DNA of 8,558 nucleotides from Acidovorax delafieldii (GCA_002327945.1 DCVY01000046.1:2397-10954); one strand, 5' to 3'. Counted from the stretch's first letter, positions 1 to 7,011 are shown. The notes: generated from the sequence alone by a model not told the origin. Made by a program: numbers and translations.

Positions 1-1565
1 TGGTCGCTCAGCCAGCGACGCTGGCGGTATGCCTGGCCTATCTTGCAGCCACCGTGGCCGAGCGCGCCCTGGCAGGCCGTGCCCCGCCGCCGCCCACTGC
101 GGGCCCCCAATGGCTCCCGTTCATCGGCGTGGACTTGGCGGCGGTGTGTGCCTTGCAGCTGCTGCAGGCCGGCACCATGAATTACACACCCCTGTTTGGC
201 CTGCCCATCCTGATGGCTGCGGTGCTGGGCACACTGACCCTGGCCCTCGGCACGACGGCGGGCGTCACTTTGCTGCTGCTGGTCTGGACCTGGTGGCAAG
301 GCCAGCACAGCGGGGGCGATGACGCCGCGCGCTATCTCCAGAGCGCGCTCACGGGCACCGGCTTTTTCATCATCAGCTACCTGGTGCACCAGCTGTCGGT
401 GCGGCTGGCGCGCGAACAGCAGCTGGCCCGGCAAAGCCAGCTGGCCGCGAGAGTGCAGTCGCAGGTGAGCGCGCTGGTCATCGAGCACCTCACGGACGGT
501 GTGCTGGTGCTGGACAGCCAGGATATGGTGCACATTGCCAACCCGGCCGCACTGCGGCTGCTGGGTGACCCTAATGCACTGAAGCCGCCCTTTGCCCTGA
601 ACGACGACCCCGCCTGGCAGCCGCTGGTGACGCTGGCGCTGCGTACGTTCCGCCAGAAGCAACCCGTCGTGGCCGATGCCGACCTGCTTCACCCCGGGCA
701 GAGCCCGACCGGGCTGCATGTGCGCACCTGGCTGACGGACGCGCGCCATGATTCCCCGCAAGAACCCGGTGAACGCTTGTGCGTGATGTTCCTGCACGAC
801 CTGCGCGAGCTGGAGGCCCGCTTGCGCACAGAAAAGCTGGCCGCCATGGGCCGCATGTCCGCTGCCGTGGCCCACGAAATACGCAACCCGCTGGCGGCCA
901 TTGTTCAGGCCAATGCCTTGCTGGAGGAGGACTTGCACGACCCGGGCCAGAAACGACTCGCCCAGATGGTGCGACAAAATGCAGAGCGCCTGGCCCGCAT
1001 CGCCGAGGATGTGCTGGACATTGCCCGGGTGCAACACCAGATCAGCCATGCGCCCGCTTCCACTCTCATGCTGGACGAAACCGTCGCCCAGATCTGGGCC
1101 GACTGGCAACGCCAGGATCCGGCACAGCGCCGCGCCACCATTTCCCTGATGGCCCATGGCGCCCAGATCGAGTTCGATACCGAACATCTGCGGCGTGTCC
1201 TTTTCAACCTGCTGGACAACGCCCTGCGCTACAAGGGCCAGGAAGACGATTCGCTGGTCATCACCACGCGCGTTAGCGCCTCGGGGCCCATCAGCCTACA
1301 GGTATGGAGCGATGGCGCGCCCATGGACAAATCGGTGGAGCGCCACCTGTTCGAGCCTTTCTTTTCTTCGGAAAGCCGATCCAGCGGACTGGGCCTGTAT
1401 ATCTGCCGTGAGCTGTGCCAGCGCCACGGTGCCTCCATTGGCTACCAGCGCCTGGTGCGTGCAACCCCGCGCGGCGCGATCGGTGGCAATGCGTTCACCG
1501 TGGGTTTCCGCCGCAACACACGCCCCGCCGAAAATGCCACATTGTTTGACACCATCGTGGTCTGA
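1..1565 (+). CDS. pilS: PilS-type membrane sensor histidine kinase (5' partial)
   Basis: Sensor kinase expected to autophosphorylate on histidine and pass the phosphate to the PilR-like regulator 15 bases downstream. In known systems this pair controls type IV pilin transcription through sigma-54. The reading frame is open to the window edge (first full codon at base 3, 520 residues visible), so the GTG at 54 is not the true start and the N-terminal membrane segments are missing. Visible order: hydrophobic segments around bases 18-56, 111-175, 195-295 and 345-405 (inner-membrane region), a linker, a PAS-like domain from about 474 (TDGVLVLD, then IANPAALRLLG), the H-box HEIRNPL with the phospho-His codon at 873-875, the N-box FNLLDNALRY near 1203-1232, the F-box FEPFF at 1350 and the G2 box SGLGLYICREL from 1383. 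The G1 box is unusual (DGAPM at 1311 instead of DxGxG). The kinase class is certain. The PilS name rests on the partner, the membrane plus PAS layout and the GLGLYICREL signature. Confidence 0.85.
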   Translation, partial: VAQPATLAVCLAYLAATVAERALAGRAPPPPTAGPQWLPFIGVDLAAVCALQLLQAGTMNYTPLFGLPILMAAVLGTLTLALGTTAGVTLLLLVWTWWQGQHSGGDDAARYLQSALTGTGFFIISYLVHQLSVRLAREQQLARQSQLAARVQSQVSALVIEHLTDGVLVLDSQDMVHIANPAALRLLGDPNALKPPFALNDDPAWQPLVTLALRTFRQKQPVVADADLLHPGQSPTGLHVRTWLTDARHDSPQEPGERLCVMFLHDLRELEARLRTEKLAAMGRMSAAVAHEIRNPLAAIVQANALLEEDLHDPGQKRLAQMVRQNAERLARIAEDVLDIARVQHQISHAPASTLMLDETVAQIWADWQRQDPAQRRATISLMAHGAQIEFDTEHLRRVLFNLLDNALRYKGQEDDSLVITTRVSASGPISLQVWSDGAPMDKSVERHLFEPFFSSESRSSGLGLYICRELCQRHGASIGYQRLVRATPRGAIGGNAFTVGFRRNTRPAENATLFDTIVV

Positions 1566-1580
1566 ACTGCCCCCGAATCC

Positions 1581-3080
1581 ATGAACGCCTCCACTGCCTC
1601 CATCCTCGTGGTCGACGACGAGCCCGATCTGCGCACCCTGTACGAACTGACCTTGCTGCGCGAAGGCTACCGCGTGGAAACCGCCTCCAGCGTGCAAGAG
1701 GCGCGCCAGCAACTGAAAGAGCAGCGGTTTGACGCCGTCATCACCGATATGCGCCTGCCCGACGGCTTTGGCATGGAGTTGTTGCAGGATTTGCGGGACC
1801 AGCAGCGCCGGGAGCGCTGCGTGGTCATGACGGCTTACGGGTCTGCGGAAAATGCCGTTGAAGCCCTGCGCTCAGGCGCGTTCGACTACCTGACCAAGCC
1901 GGTGGACCTGAAACAATTTCGTTCGGTGGTGGCGTCTGCCATTCAAGGCATCGGCGGTGTTCCTGCACCGCGCTCCGGCCGCAGCCCCATGCGCCCGGGC
2001 AGCAGCGCGACCGAAAATACCGGCACCGGCGATGCGCTGAACCGTCTCGTGGGCGAATCGCAGGCCATGCGCAATGTCAAGCAGCGCATCGCCAAGGTTG
2101 CAAGCAGCATGGCGCCGGTGCTCATCCATGGCGAGTCGGGAACGGGCAAGGAACTGGTGGCCCAAGCGCTGCACGCCAGCAGCCAGCGTTCTGACGGCCC
2201 GCTCATTGCCGTCAATTGCGGTGCCATCCCTGAAAATCTGCTGGAAGCCGAATTCTTTGGCGCCCGCAAGGGTTCGTACACCGGCGCCAGCCAGGATCGC
2301 GACGGTTATTTCCAGGCAGCACGCGGCGGTACGCTGTTTCTGGACGAAATTGGTGATCTGCCCCTGGCAATGCAATCGAAACTGCTGCGCGCCATTCAGG
2401 AGCGCAGCGTGCGCGCCCTGGGTTCGACCCAGGAGGAGACCGTGGACGTGCGCATCGTGAGTGCCACCCACCGGGACCTCGCCGCAGACGTGCTGTCGGG
2501 CCGGTTCCGGCAGGATCTGTATTACCGCCTGAATGTGATCGAGATCGTCATTCCTCCGCTGCGCGAGCGCCGAGAGGACCTGCCCGCCCTGTGCGCAGCC
2601 TTGCTGGCCCGCATTGCGCACGAATCGGGCATCAAGCCACCGGCGCTGACAGAGCGTGCGCTGAACACCATCGCCAGCCACCCCCTCAAAGGCAACGTGC
2701 GCGAACTGGAGAACCTGCTGCACCGCGCCGTGGCACTGAGTGACGGGGAGGATCTGCATGTGGAGTGCGCCACCTCCACCGCCGAGGCCTTCGGCACCCG
2801 GCCAGCGCCCCCCGCCCCACCAGCGACCACCGCCGAAACATCGTCCGGCATGCAGAAGACCAATGGGCCGCCTCCCTGCGCGGCACTCCCCAATGACCTT
2901 CAGGCCTGGCTGGACCAGCAGGAGCGGGAGATCCTGGTGCGCGCGCTGCGCGAAGCCCACTTCAACCGGACCGCCACAGCGGCACGGCTGGGCATCAGCC
3001 TGCGCCAGATCCGCTACCGCATCGCCCGCTTGAACATTGTCGCTCCGAACGACAACGACACCCAGGATGACCTTGGCTGA
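1581..3080 (+). CDS. pilR: PilR-type sigma-54-dependent response regulator
   Basis: A 499-residue NtrC-family activator. When phosphorylated by PilS it is expected to remodel sigma-54 RNA polymerase at the pilin promoter. Receiver domain at residues 7-120: acidic pair D12/D13, phospho-acceptor D56 in TDMRLPDG, T84, and K106 in LTKPVDL. A Pro/Ser/Gly-rich linker (about 125-150) leads to the AAA+ domain (about 155-390): Walker A GESGTGK at 184-190, sigma-54 contact loop GSYTGA at 231-236 (GAFTGA family, with Tyr at the Phe position), Walker B LFLDEIGD with D255/E256, and the RFRQDLYYRLNV arginine-finger region. A Pro/Ala-rich linker is followed by a Fis-type helix-turn-helix at about 451-485 (FNRTATAARLGISLRQIRYRI). 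From memory it resembles Pseudomonas PilR closely in DMRLPDG, TKPVDL and VNCGAIP; it is longer because of its linkers. The ATG start gives a complete receiver domain. No clear Shine-Dalgarno precedes it, so translational coupling to pilS is likely. Confidence 0.88.
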   Translation: MNASTASILVVDDEPDLRTLYELTLLREGYRVETASSVQEARQQLKEQRFDAVITDMRLPDGFGMELLQDLRDQQRRERCVVMTAYGSAENAVEALRSGAFDYLTKPVDLKQFRSVVASAIQGIGGVPAPRSGRSPMRPGSSATENTGTGDALNRLVGESQAMRNVKQRIAKVASSMAPVLIHGESGTGKELVAQALHASSQRSDGPLIAVNCGAIPENLLEAEFFGARKGSYTGASQDRDGYFQAARGGTLFLDEIGDLPLAMQSKLLRAIQERSVRALGSTQEETVDVRIVSATHRDLAADVLSGRFRQDLYYRLNVIEIVIPPLRERREDLPALCAALLARIAHESGIKPPALTERALNTIASHPLKGNVRELENLLHRAVALSDGEDLHVECATSTAEAFGTRPAPPAPPATTAETSSGMQKTNGPPPCAALPNDLQAWLDQQEREILVRALREAHFNRTATAARLGISLRQIRYRIARLNIVAPNDNDTQDDLG

Positions 3081-3696
3081 CCTGCCTGCGCCTCAGACCC
3101 CGTGGGACGCGGGCTGGCATCGGGACGCCGTCCGGCAGCCCTCGCCCAATTTTGGCCCCCGCCCCGACGGCGCTGCCATCGACCTGATCGTGGTCCATTC
3201 CATCAGCCTGCCGCCAGGACACTATGGCAGCGCAGCGGTGCAGCAGCTGTTTGCCAATACGCTGGACTGGGACGCACACCCCTACTTTCAAAGCATCCGG
3301 GGGCTGCAGGTGTCCTCGCACTTCTTCATCGAACGGGACGGCACCCTCTGGCAATTTGTCGACTGTGACCAGCGCGCCTGGCATGCCGGCCAGTCCTGCT
3401 ACCGTGGACGCGCCCAATGCAATGACGACTCGATTGGCATCGAGCTGGAGGGGCTCGAAGGGCAGACATTCGAGCCGGTGCAATACGAGGTGCTGACCCG
3501 CCTGTGCACCGACATTGCAGCGCGCTACCCCGTGGCCCATGTCGCGGGGCATGAACATATCGCACCGGGGCGCAAGCAAGACCCCGGCCCGGGGTTCGAC
3601 TGGACACGGCTGCAAAGCCTGCTCGCCTGGCCCCTCGCGCGGTTTCCCGTCGAAACCCGAGGCAACCCCGACCCCCACGCGATGATGCTGTTGTAG
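3067..3696 (+). CDS. ampD: 1,6-anhydro-N-acetylmuramyl-L-alanine amidase (AmpD)
   Basis: Zinc amidase that cleaves the lactyl-L-alanine bond of anhydro-muropeptides in cytosolic peptidoglycan recycling. In many Gram-negatives loss of AmpD raises AmpC beta-lactamase; no ampC or ampR is visible here. The 209-residue product is an Amidase_2/PGRP-like domain. Predicted zinc ligands are H44 (LIVVHSIS), H162 and D172 (GHEHIAPGRKQDPGP), with catalytic E126 (IGIELEG) and K170. These correspond to H34, H154, D164, E116 and K162 of Citrobacter AmpD. No signal peptide is visible, which supports cytosolic AmpD over an envelope amidase such as AmiD. I chose the ATG at 3067. It overlaps the pilR stop by 14 bases and has only a weak upstream AGG. 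An in-frame TTG at 3037 would add 10 residues but has a poorer start codon and deeper overlap. The protein is slightly longer than the enterobacterial one (187 aa), mainly at both ends. Confidence 0.9.
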   Translation: MTLADLPAPQTPWDAGWHRDAVRQPSPNFGPRPDGAAIDLIVVHSISLPPGHYGSAAVQQLFANTLDWDAHPYFQSIRGLQVSSHFFIERDGTLWQFVDCDQRAWHAGQSCYRGRAQCNDDSIGIELEGLEGQTFEPVQYEVLTRLCTDIAARYPVAHVAGHEHIAPGRKQDPGPGFDWTRLQSLLAWPLARFPVETRGNPDPHAMMLL

Positions 3697-3744
3697 CAAG
3701 CAAACATCACCCTTTGCACCGCCATCCGACGGGCCAAAAAATCA

Positions 3745-3763
3745 GCCGCAATGCCCATGCGGC
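3745..3763 (+). other. Short hairpin downstream of ampD
   Basis: A perfect 6-bp inverted repeat, GCCGCA (3745-3750) and TGCGGC (3758-3763), around a 7-base loop, 49 bases after the ampD stop. It lies just before a stronger hairpin at 3768-3804. No T-run follows it. It may help protect the 3' end of the pilS-pilR-ampD transcript, but this is inference from position only. Confidence 0.4.
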
Positions 3764-3767
3764 CTGC

Positions 3768-3804
3768 TCGCGCAAAACCGCCTGCATCGCGCGGTTTTGC
3801 TCGA
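3768..3804. terminator. Inverted repeat, possible bidirectional terminator after ampD
   Basis: Arms at 3768-3781 and 3791-3804 pair over 14 positions with one mismatch. The inner 10 bp are perfect (GCAAAACCGC and GCGGTTTTGC) around a 9-base loop. The GC-rich core flanked by AAAA on one side and TTTT on the other is the usual plan of a bidirectional intrinsic terminator, although the T-run is only four long and can also pair in the stem. It is well placed to end the ampD transcript and insulate the nrdA promoter about 125 bases downstream. The inverted repeat is certain; terminator function is inferred. Confidence 0.45.
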
Positions 3805-3911
3805 TTTCGGTCATGAAATGGCGGCTGCATGGGCCTTGCGGGATGCCCTCCATCGCCTGCCAAACCAGCTGTCAAAGGCCTGTTGGAGGCAACAAGCGCT
3901 TTCCCGCCTGT

Positions 3912-3927
3912 ACACTACTGGTAGTGT
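3912..3927. promoter_or_regulatory. NrdR box 1 (distal) upstream of nrdA
   Basis: The 16-bp palindrome ACACTACTGGTAGTGT matches the published NrdR consensus acaCwAtATaTwGtgt at 12 of 16 positions. Both conserved half-sites, ACACTA and TAGTGT, are perfect; only the four central bases differ. NrdR is the zinc-finger/ATP-cone repressor that senses nucleotides and represses ribonucleotide reductase genes. This box starts exactly 32 bp before box 2, about three helical turns, which is the usual arrangement for NrdR pairs. It sits just upstream of the predicted -35 element. The nrdR gene itself is not in this window. Confidence 0.88.
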
Positions 3928-3947
3928 GTTGAATACTCTCAACACAC
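3924..3947. repeat. Inner 9-bp inverted repeat between NrdR boxes
   Basis: GTGTGTTGA (3924-3932) and TCAACACAC (3939-3947) are perfect inverted repeats around a 6-base spacer. They use the inner half-sites of both NrdR boxes and extend into the inter-box DNA. The centre, 3935.5, is also the centre of the whole two-box array. Because it lies upstream of the predicted transcription start, it would act as DNA rather than as a leader RNA hairpin. Confidence 0.7.
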
Positions 3948-3957
3948 CACATATAGT
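3929..3957 (+). promoter_or_regulatory. Predicted sigma-70 type nrdA promoter
   Basis: A -35 element TTGAAT (3929-3934) and a -10 element TATAGT (3952-3957) are separated by exactly 17 bases. The -10 matches TATAAT at five of six positions and the -35 matches TTGACA at four of six. The -10 lies inside NrdR box 2 and the -35 lies between the two boxes, so NrdR binding would block polymerase directly. Transcription would begin near 3964, giving a leader of about 88 bases before the nrdA start. This is predicted from sequence only, but position, spacing and operator overlap agree. Confidence 0.75.
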
Positions 3958-3959
3958 GT
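3944..3959. promoter_or_regulatory. NrdR box 2 (proximal), overlapping the nrdA -10
   Basis: ACACCACATATAGTGT matches the NrdR consensus acaCwAtATaTwGtgt at 14 of 16 positions, including the ATAT core and the complete TAGTGT half-site. It is a better match than box 1. The predicted -10 hexamer TATAGT occupies 3952-3957 within it, the usual geometry for NrdR repression. Confidence 0.9.
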
Positions 3960-4040
3960 GCAACAGAGAGAAACCGTCGCACCCCGCGATCTCCGAGACA
4001 GCTTTTTCAAGCCCGCCACCCACCCCAGACAGCCCACAGA

Positions 4041-4046
4041 AGAGGA
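4041..4046 (+). promoter_or_regulatory. Ribosome binding site that fixes the nrdA start
   Basis: AGAGGA lies 5 bases before the ATG at 4052. The nrdA frame stays open back to 3797, but that upstream part crosses the NrdR boxes and the predicted promoter and encodes no recognisable domain. The ribosome binding site therefore supports the start at 4052. Confidence 0.8.
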
Positions 4047-4051
4047 CACCC

Positions 4052-6970
4052 ATGCAAGCTGCTTTGAACACCCCCGCCGCCGCCCTCGCAGCCACCCTGC
4101 AAGTGCTGCCAGTGCACAGCGGTGCGCCTGCCACCGTGCTGGCGCACTACCAGATCATTCGGCGCAACGGCGCTGTCGTGCCGTTTGAGCCGCAAAAGAT
4201 CGCCGTCGCCATGATGAAGGCCTTTCTGGCCGTGCACGGCACGCAGGGCGCTGCTTCGGCCAGCGTGCGCGAAGTGGTGGACATGCTGACCCAGAACGTG
4301 ACCCGTGCGCTCATGCGCTCGCGCCCCGGCGGAGGCACTTTCCATATTGAAGACGTGCAAGACCAAGTGGAACTGGGCCTGATGCGCGGCGGCCACCACG
4401 AAATTGCCCGGGCCTATGTGCTCTATCGCGAGCGCCGCACCCAGGAACGCGCCCGCCAAACCGAAGAGCAGATGCCTGCCGCCCCCCAGCTGCATGCCAT
4501 CGACGGCGGTGAGCGTGTGTTGCTGGACCTGGCACGCCTGGAGTCGCTCATCGCATCGGCCTGTGTCGGCCTGGGAGCAGACATCAGCGCCCAGCCTATC
4601 GTGGCGGAAACCATGCGCAACCTGTATGACGGCGTTCCGATGGAAGAGGTCTACAAGGCATCCATCCTTGCCGCGCGCACCCTGATCGAAAAGGATCCGG
4701 ACTACACCTACGCCACGGCGCGCCTGCTGCTGCACACCATCGTGCGCGAAGTGCTGGGCCGCGAAGTCACCCAGGCCGACATGGCGCAAAGCTATGTGGA
4801 CTATTTCCCGCAGTTCATCAAGAAGGGCGTGGCAAACGATCTGCTCGATGAGCGCCTGCTGCAATACGACCTGCAGCGCCTGGGTGCCGCGCTCAAGGCC
4901 GACCGGGACATGAAGTTTGATTACCTGGGCCTGCAGACCCTGTACGACCGCTACTTCCTGCACGTCAAGAAAACCCGCATCGAACTGCCCCAGGCCTTCT
5001 TCATGCGCGTGGCCATGGGCCTGTCGCTGAACGAAATCGATCGCGAAGCCCGCGCCATCGAGTTCTACGAAATTCTCTCCAGCTTCGACTTCATGTCCAG
5101 CACGCCCACGCTGTTCAACAGCGGCACGCTGCGCTCGCAGCTGTCGAGCTGCTACCTGACCACGGTGCCGGATGACCTCGATGGCATCTACGAGTCGATC
5201 AAGGAAAACGCCCTGCTGTCCAAGTTTGCCGGCGGCCTGGGCAACGACTGGACGCGCGTGCGCGCCCTGGGCAGCCACATCAAGGGCACCAATGGCGAAT
5301 CGCAGGGCGTGGTGCCGTTTCTCAAGGTGGTCAACGACACCGCCGTGGCCGTGAACCAGGGCGGCAAGCGCAAGGGCGCCGTCTGCACCTATCTGGAGAC
5401 CTGGCACCTGGATATCGAAGAGTTCCTGGAGCTGCGCAAGAACACCGGCGACGACCGCCGCCGCACACACGACATGAACACGGCCAACTGGATTCCCGAC
5501 CTGTTCATGCGCCGCGTGATGGAAAAGGGCACCTGGACCCTGTTCTCGCCGTCTGACGTGCCCGACCTGCACGATCTCTTCGGCGCCGACTTCGAAAAGG
5601 CCTATGTCGCCTACGAAGACAAAGCAACGCGCGGTGAGATCAAGCCCGCCAAGACGGTACAGGCCACCGACCTGTGGCGCAAGATGCTGACCATGCTGTT
5701 CGAGACCGGCCACCCCTGGATCACGTTCAAGGATGCCTGCAACGTGCGCTCACCCCAGCAGCACGCCGGCGTGGTGCACTCGTCGAACCTGTGCACCGAA
5801 ATCACGCTGAACACCAGCGACACCGAAACCGCTGTGTGCAACCTGGGCTCGGTCAACCTGCTGCAGCACATCAAAAACGGCCAGATCGACCACGACAAGC
5901 TCAAGAAGACCATCACAGTCGCCATGCGCATGCTCGACAACGTGATCGACATCAACTACTACGCCGTCAAGAAGGCCCGCGATTCCAACCTGCGCCACCG
6001 CCCGGTAGGCCTGGGCGTGATGGCCTTCCAGGACAGCCTGTACGAACTGCGCATTCCTTACGCCTCGCAAGAGGCCGTGGAGTTTGCCGACCAGTCGATG
6101 GAAGCCATCTGCTACTACGCCTACTGGGCCTCCACCGAGCTGGCCCGGGAACGCGGCAAGTACTCCAGCTACAAGGGCTCGCTGTGGGATCGCGGCATCC
6201 TGCCTTTCGACACGCTGGACATGCTTTCCGAGGCCCGTGGCGGCTACGTGGAAGTGGACCGTTCGTCCACGCTCGACTGGGACGCCCTGCGCAGGAAGAT
6301 TGCACAGGACGGCATGCGCAACTCCAACTGCGTGGCCATTGCCCCCACCGCCACCATTTCCAACATCATCGGTGTCGATGCGTCGATCGAGCCCTCGTTC
6401 GGCAATCTGTCCGTCAAGTCCAATCTGTCGGGCGAGTTCACCGTGATCAACGGGGGGCTGGTTCGCGACCTCAAGCGCCTGGGCCTGTGGGACGACGTGA
6501 TGGTCATGGACCTCAAGCACTTCAAGGGATCGCTGCACCCCATCGACCGCGTGCCCCAAGACATCAAGGCGCTGTACTCCACGGCGTTCGAAGTCGAACC
6601 GCAGTGGCTGGTGGAGGCCGCATCGCGCCGCCAGAAATGGATTGACCAGGCGCAGAGCCTGAATATCTACATGGCAGGCGCATCCGGCAAGAAGCTGGAC
6701 GACACCTACAAACTCGCCTGGGTGCGCGGCCTCAAGACCACCTACTACCTGCGCACGCAAAGCGCCACACACGTCGAAATGAGCACGGTGAACACACGCC
6801 AGCTCAACGCGGTTTCGTCGGGCAATGACGGTGGCGCAACCAGCGCATCAGCACCCGTGAAGACCCAGCCCAGCGCCCTCGAAGCAGCCGCGGCACAGGC
6901 CGCCGCACTGCCCGCAACGGACATCAAATTCTGCGCGATCGACGATCCCGCGTGCGAAGCCTGCCAGTAA
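4052..6970 (+). CDS. nrdA: Class Ia ribonucleotide reductase, large (alpha) subunit
   Basis: Catalytic and allosteric subunit that reduces ribonucleoside diphosphates to deoxyribonucleotides with a radical supplied by NrdB. 972 residues, against 761 in E. coli; most of the excess is an extra N-terminal ATP-cone and linkers. Cone 1 (about 33-128) starts IIRRNGAVVPFEPQKI and keeps the basic nucleotide-binding signature. Cone 2 (about 146-237; HAIDGGERVLLD to LLLHTIVREVLG) aligns with the single E. coli cone but lacks its KR pair. The catalytic barrel has C367 (LSSCYLT), N579/C581/E583 (SNLCTEI) and C596 (AVCNLGS), equivalent to E. coli C225, N437/C439/E441 and C462. The C367-to-C581 distance of 214 equals E. 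coli C225-C439. Radical-transfer tyrosines Y898/Y899 (TTYYLRT) are present. An Ala/Ser-rich flexible tail ends with C968 and C971 (CEACQ), the pair that re-reduces the active site. Regulated by the upstream NrdR boxes; nrdB follows after 135 bases. Confidence 0.97.
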   Translation: MQAALNTPAAALAATLQVLPVHSGAPATVLAHYQIIRRNGAVVPFEPQKIAVAMMKAFLAVHGTQGAASASVREVVDMLTQNVTRALMRSRPGGGTFHIEDVQDQVELGLMRGGHHEIARAYVLYRERRTQERARQTEEQMPAAPQLHAIDGGERVLLDLARLESLIASACVGLGADISAQPIVAETMRNLYDGVPMEEVYKASILAARTLIEKDPDYTYATARLLLHTIVREVLGREVTQADMAQSYVDYFPQFIKKGVANDLLDERLLQYDLQRLGAALKADRDMKFDYLGLQTLYDRYFLHVKKTRIELPQAFFMRVAMGLSLNEIDREARAIEFYEILSSFDFMSSTPTLFNSGTLRSQLSSCYLTTVPDDLDGIYESIKENALLSKFAGGLGNDWTRVRALGSHIKGTNGESQGVVPFLKVVNDTAVAVNQGGKRKGAVCTYLETWHLDIEEFLELRKNTGDDRRRTHDMNTANWIPDLFMRRVMEKGTWTLFSPSDVPDLHDLFGADFEKAYVAYEDKATRGEIKPAKTVQATDLWRKMLTMLFETGHPWITFKDACNVRSPQQHAGVVHSSNLCTEITLNTSDTETAVCNLGSVNLLQHIKNGQIDHDKLKKTITVAMRMLDNVIDINYYAVKKARDSNLRHRPVGLGVMAFQDSLYELRIPYASQEAVEFADQSMEAICYYAYWASTELARERGKYSSYKGSLWDRGILPFDTLDMLSEARGGYVEVDRSSTLDWDALRRKIAQDGMRNSNCVAIAPTATISNIIGVDASIEPSFGNLSVKSNLSGEFTVINGGLVRDLKRLGLWDDVMVMDLKHFKGSLHPIDRVPQDIKALYSTAFEVEPQWLVEAASRRQKWIDQAQSLNIYMAGASGKKLDDTYKLAWVRGLKTTYYLRTQSATHVEMSTVNTRQLNAVSSGNDGGATSASAPVKTQPSALEAAAAQAAALPATDIKFCAIDDPACEACQ

Positions 6971-6981
6971 GGACTTCAACT

Positions 6982-7011
6982 GCAACGCTTCGGCCCCATC
7001 CGAGGCGTTGC
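6982..7011 (+). other. Strong hairpin in the nrdA-nrdB intergenic region
   Basis: GCAACGCTTCGG (6982-6993) pairs with CCGAGGCGTTGC (7000-7011) over 12 positions, eleven Watson-Crick and one G-U, around a 6-base loop. It begins 11 bases after the nrdA stop. No T-run follows, so it is not a classical intrinsic terminator. Likely roles are a 3' mRNA stabiliser for nrdA, a processing site or a partial attenuator between the two subunit genes. The structure is clear; the role is inferred. Confidence 0.6.

Noticed and set aside
54..56. GTG as the start of the PilS-like kinase
   Set aside because: The frame continues upstream to the window edge as hydrophobic, membrane-like sequence, so the gene is truncated by the window.
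1872..2960. 362-codon minus-strand open frame inside pilR
   Set aside because: Opposite the AAA+ and HTH region of pilR. The composition is that of an antisense shadow and no motif is visible.
3797..4051. 85-codon N-terminal extension of NrdA from an upstream start
   Set aside because: It would cross the NrdR boxes and the predicted promoter, has no domain, and the good ribosome binding site precedes the ATG at 4052.
3860..4051. DnaA boxes upstream of nrdA, as in E. coli
   Set aside because: I looked for TTATCCACA-like 9-mers near the promoter and found none convincing.
4007..5713. 568-codon open frame on the minus strand opposite nrdA
   Set aside because: It is a shadow of the high-GC nrdA gene. 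The translation is low-complexity (His, Gln, Ala, Val-rich) with no recognisable domain, while the + strand has complete catalytic motifs.
5750..6772. 340-codon minus-strand open frame inside nrdA
   Set aside because: Same shadow effect opposite conserved NrdA sequence, with no domain and no ribosome binding site.
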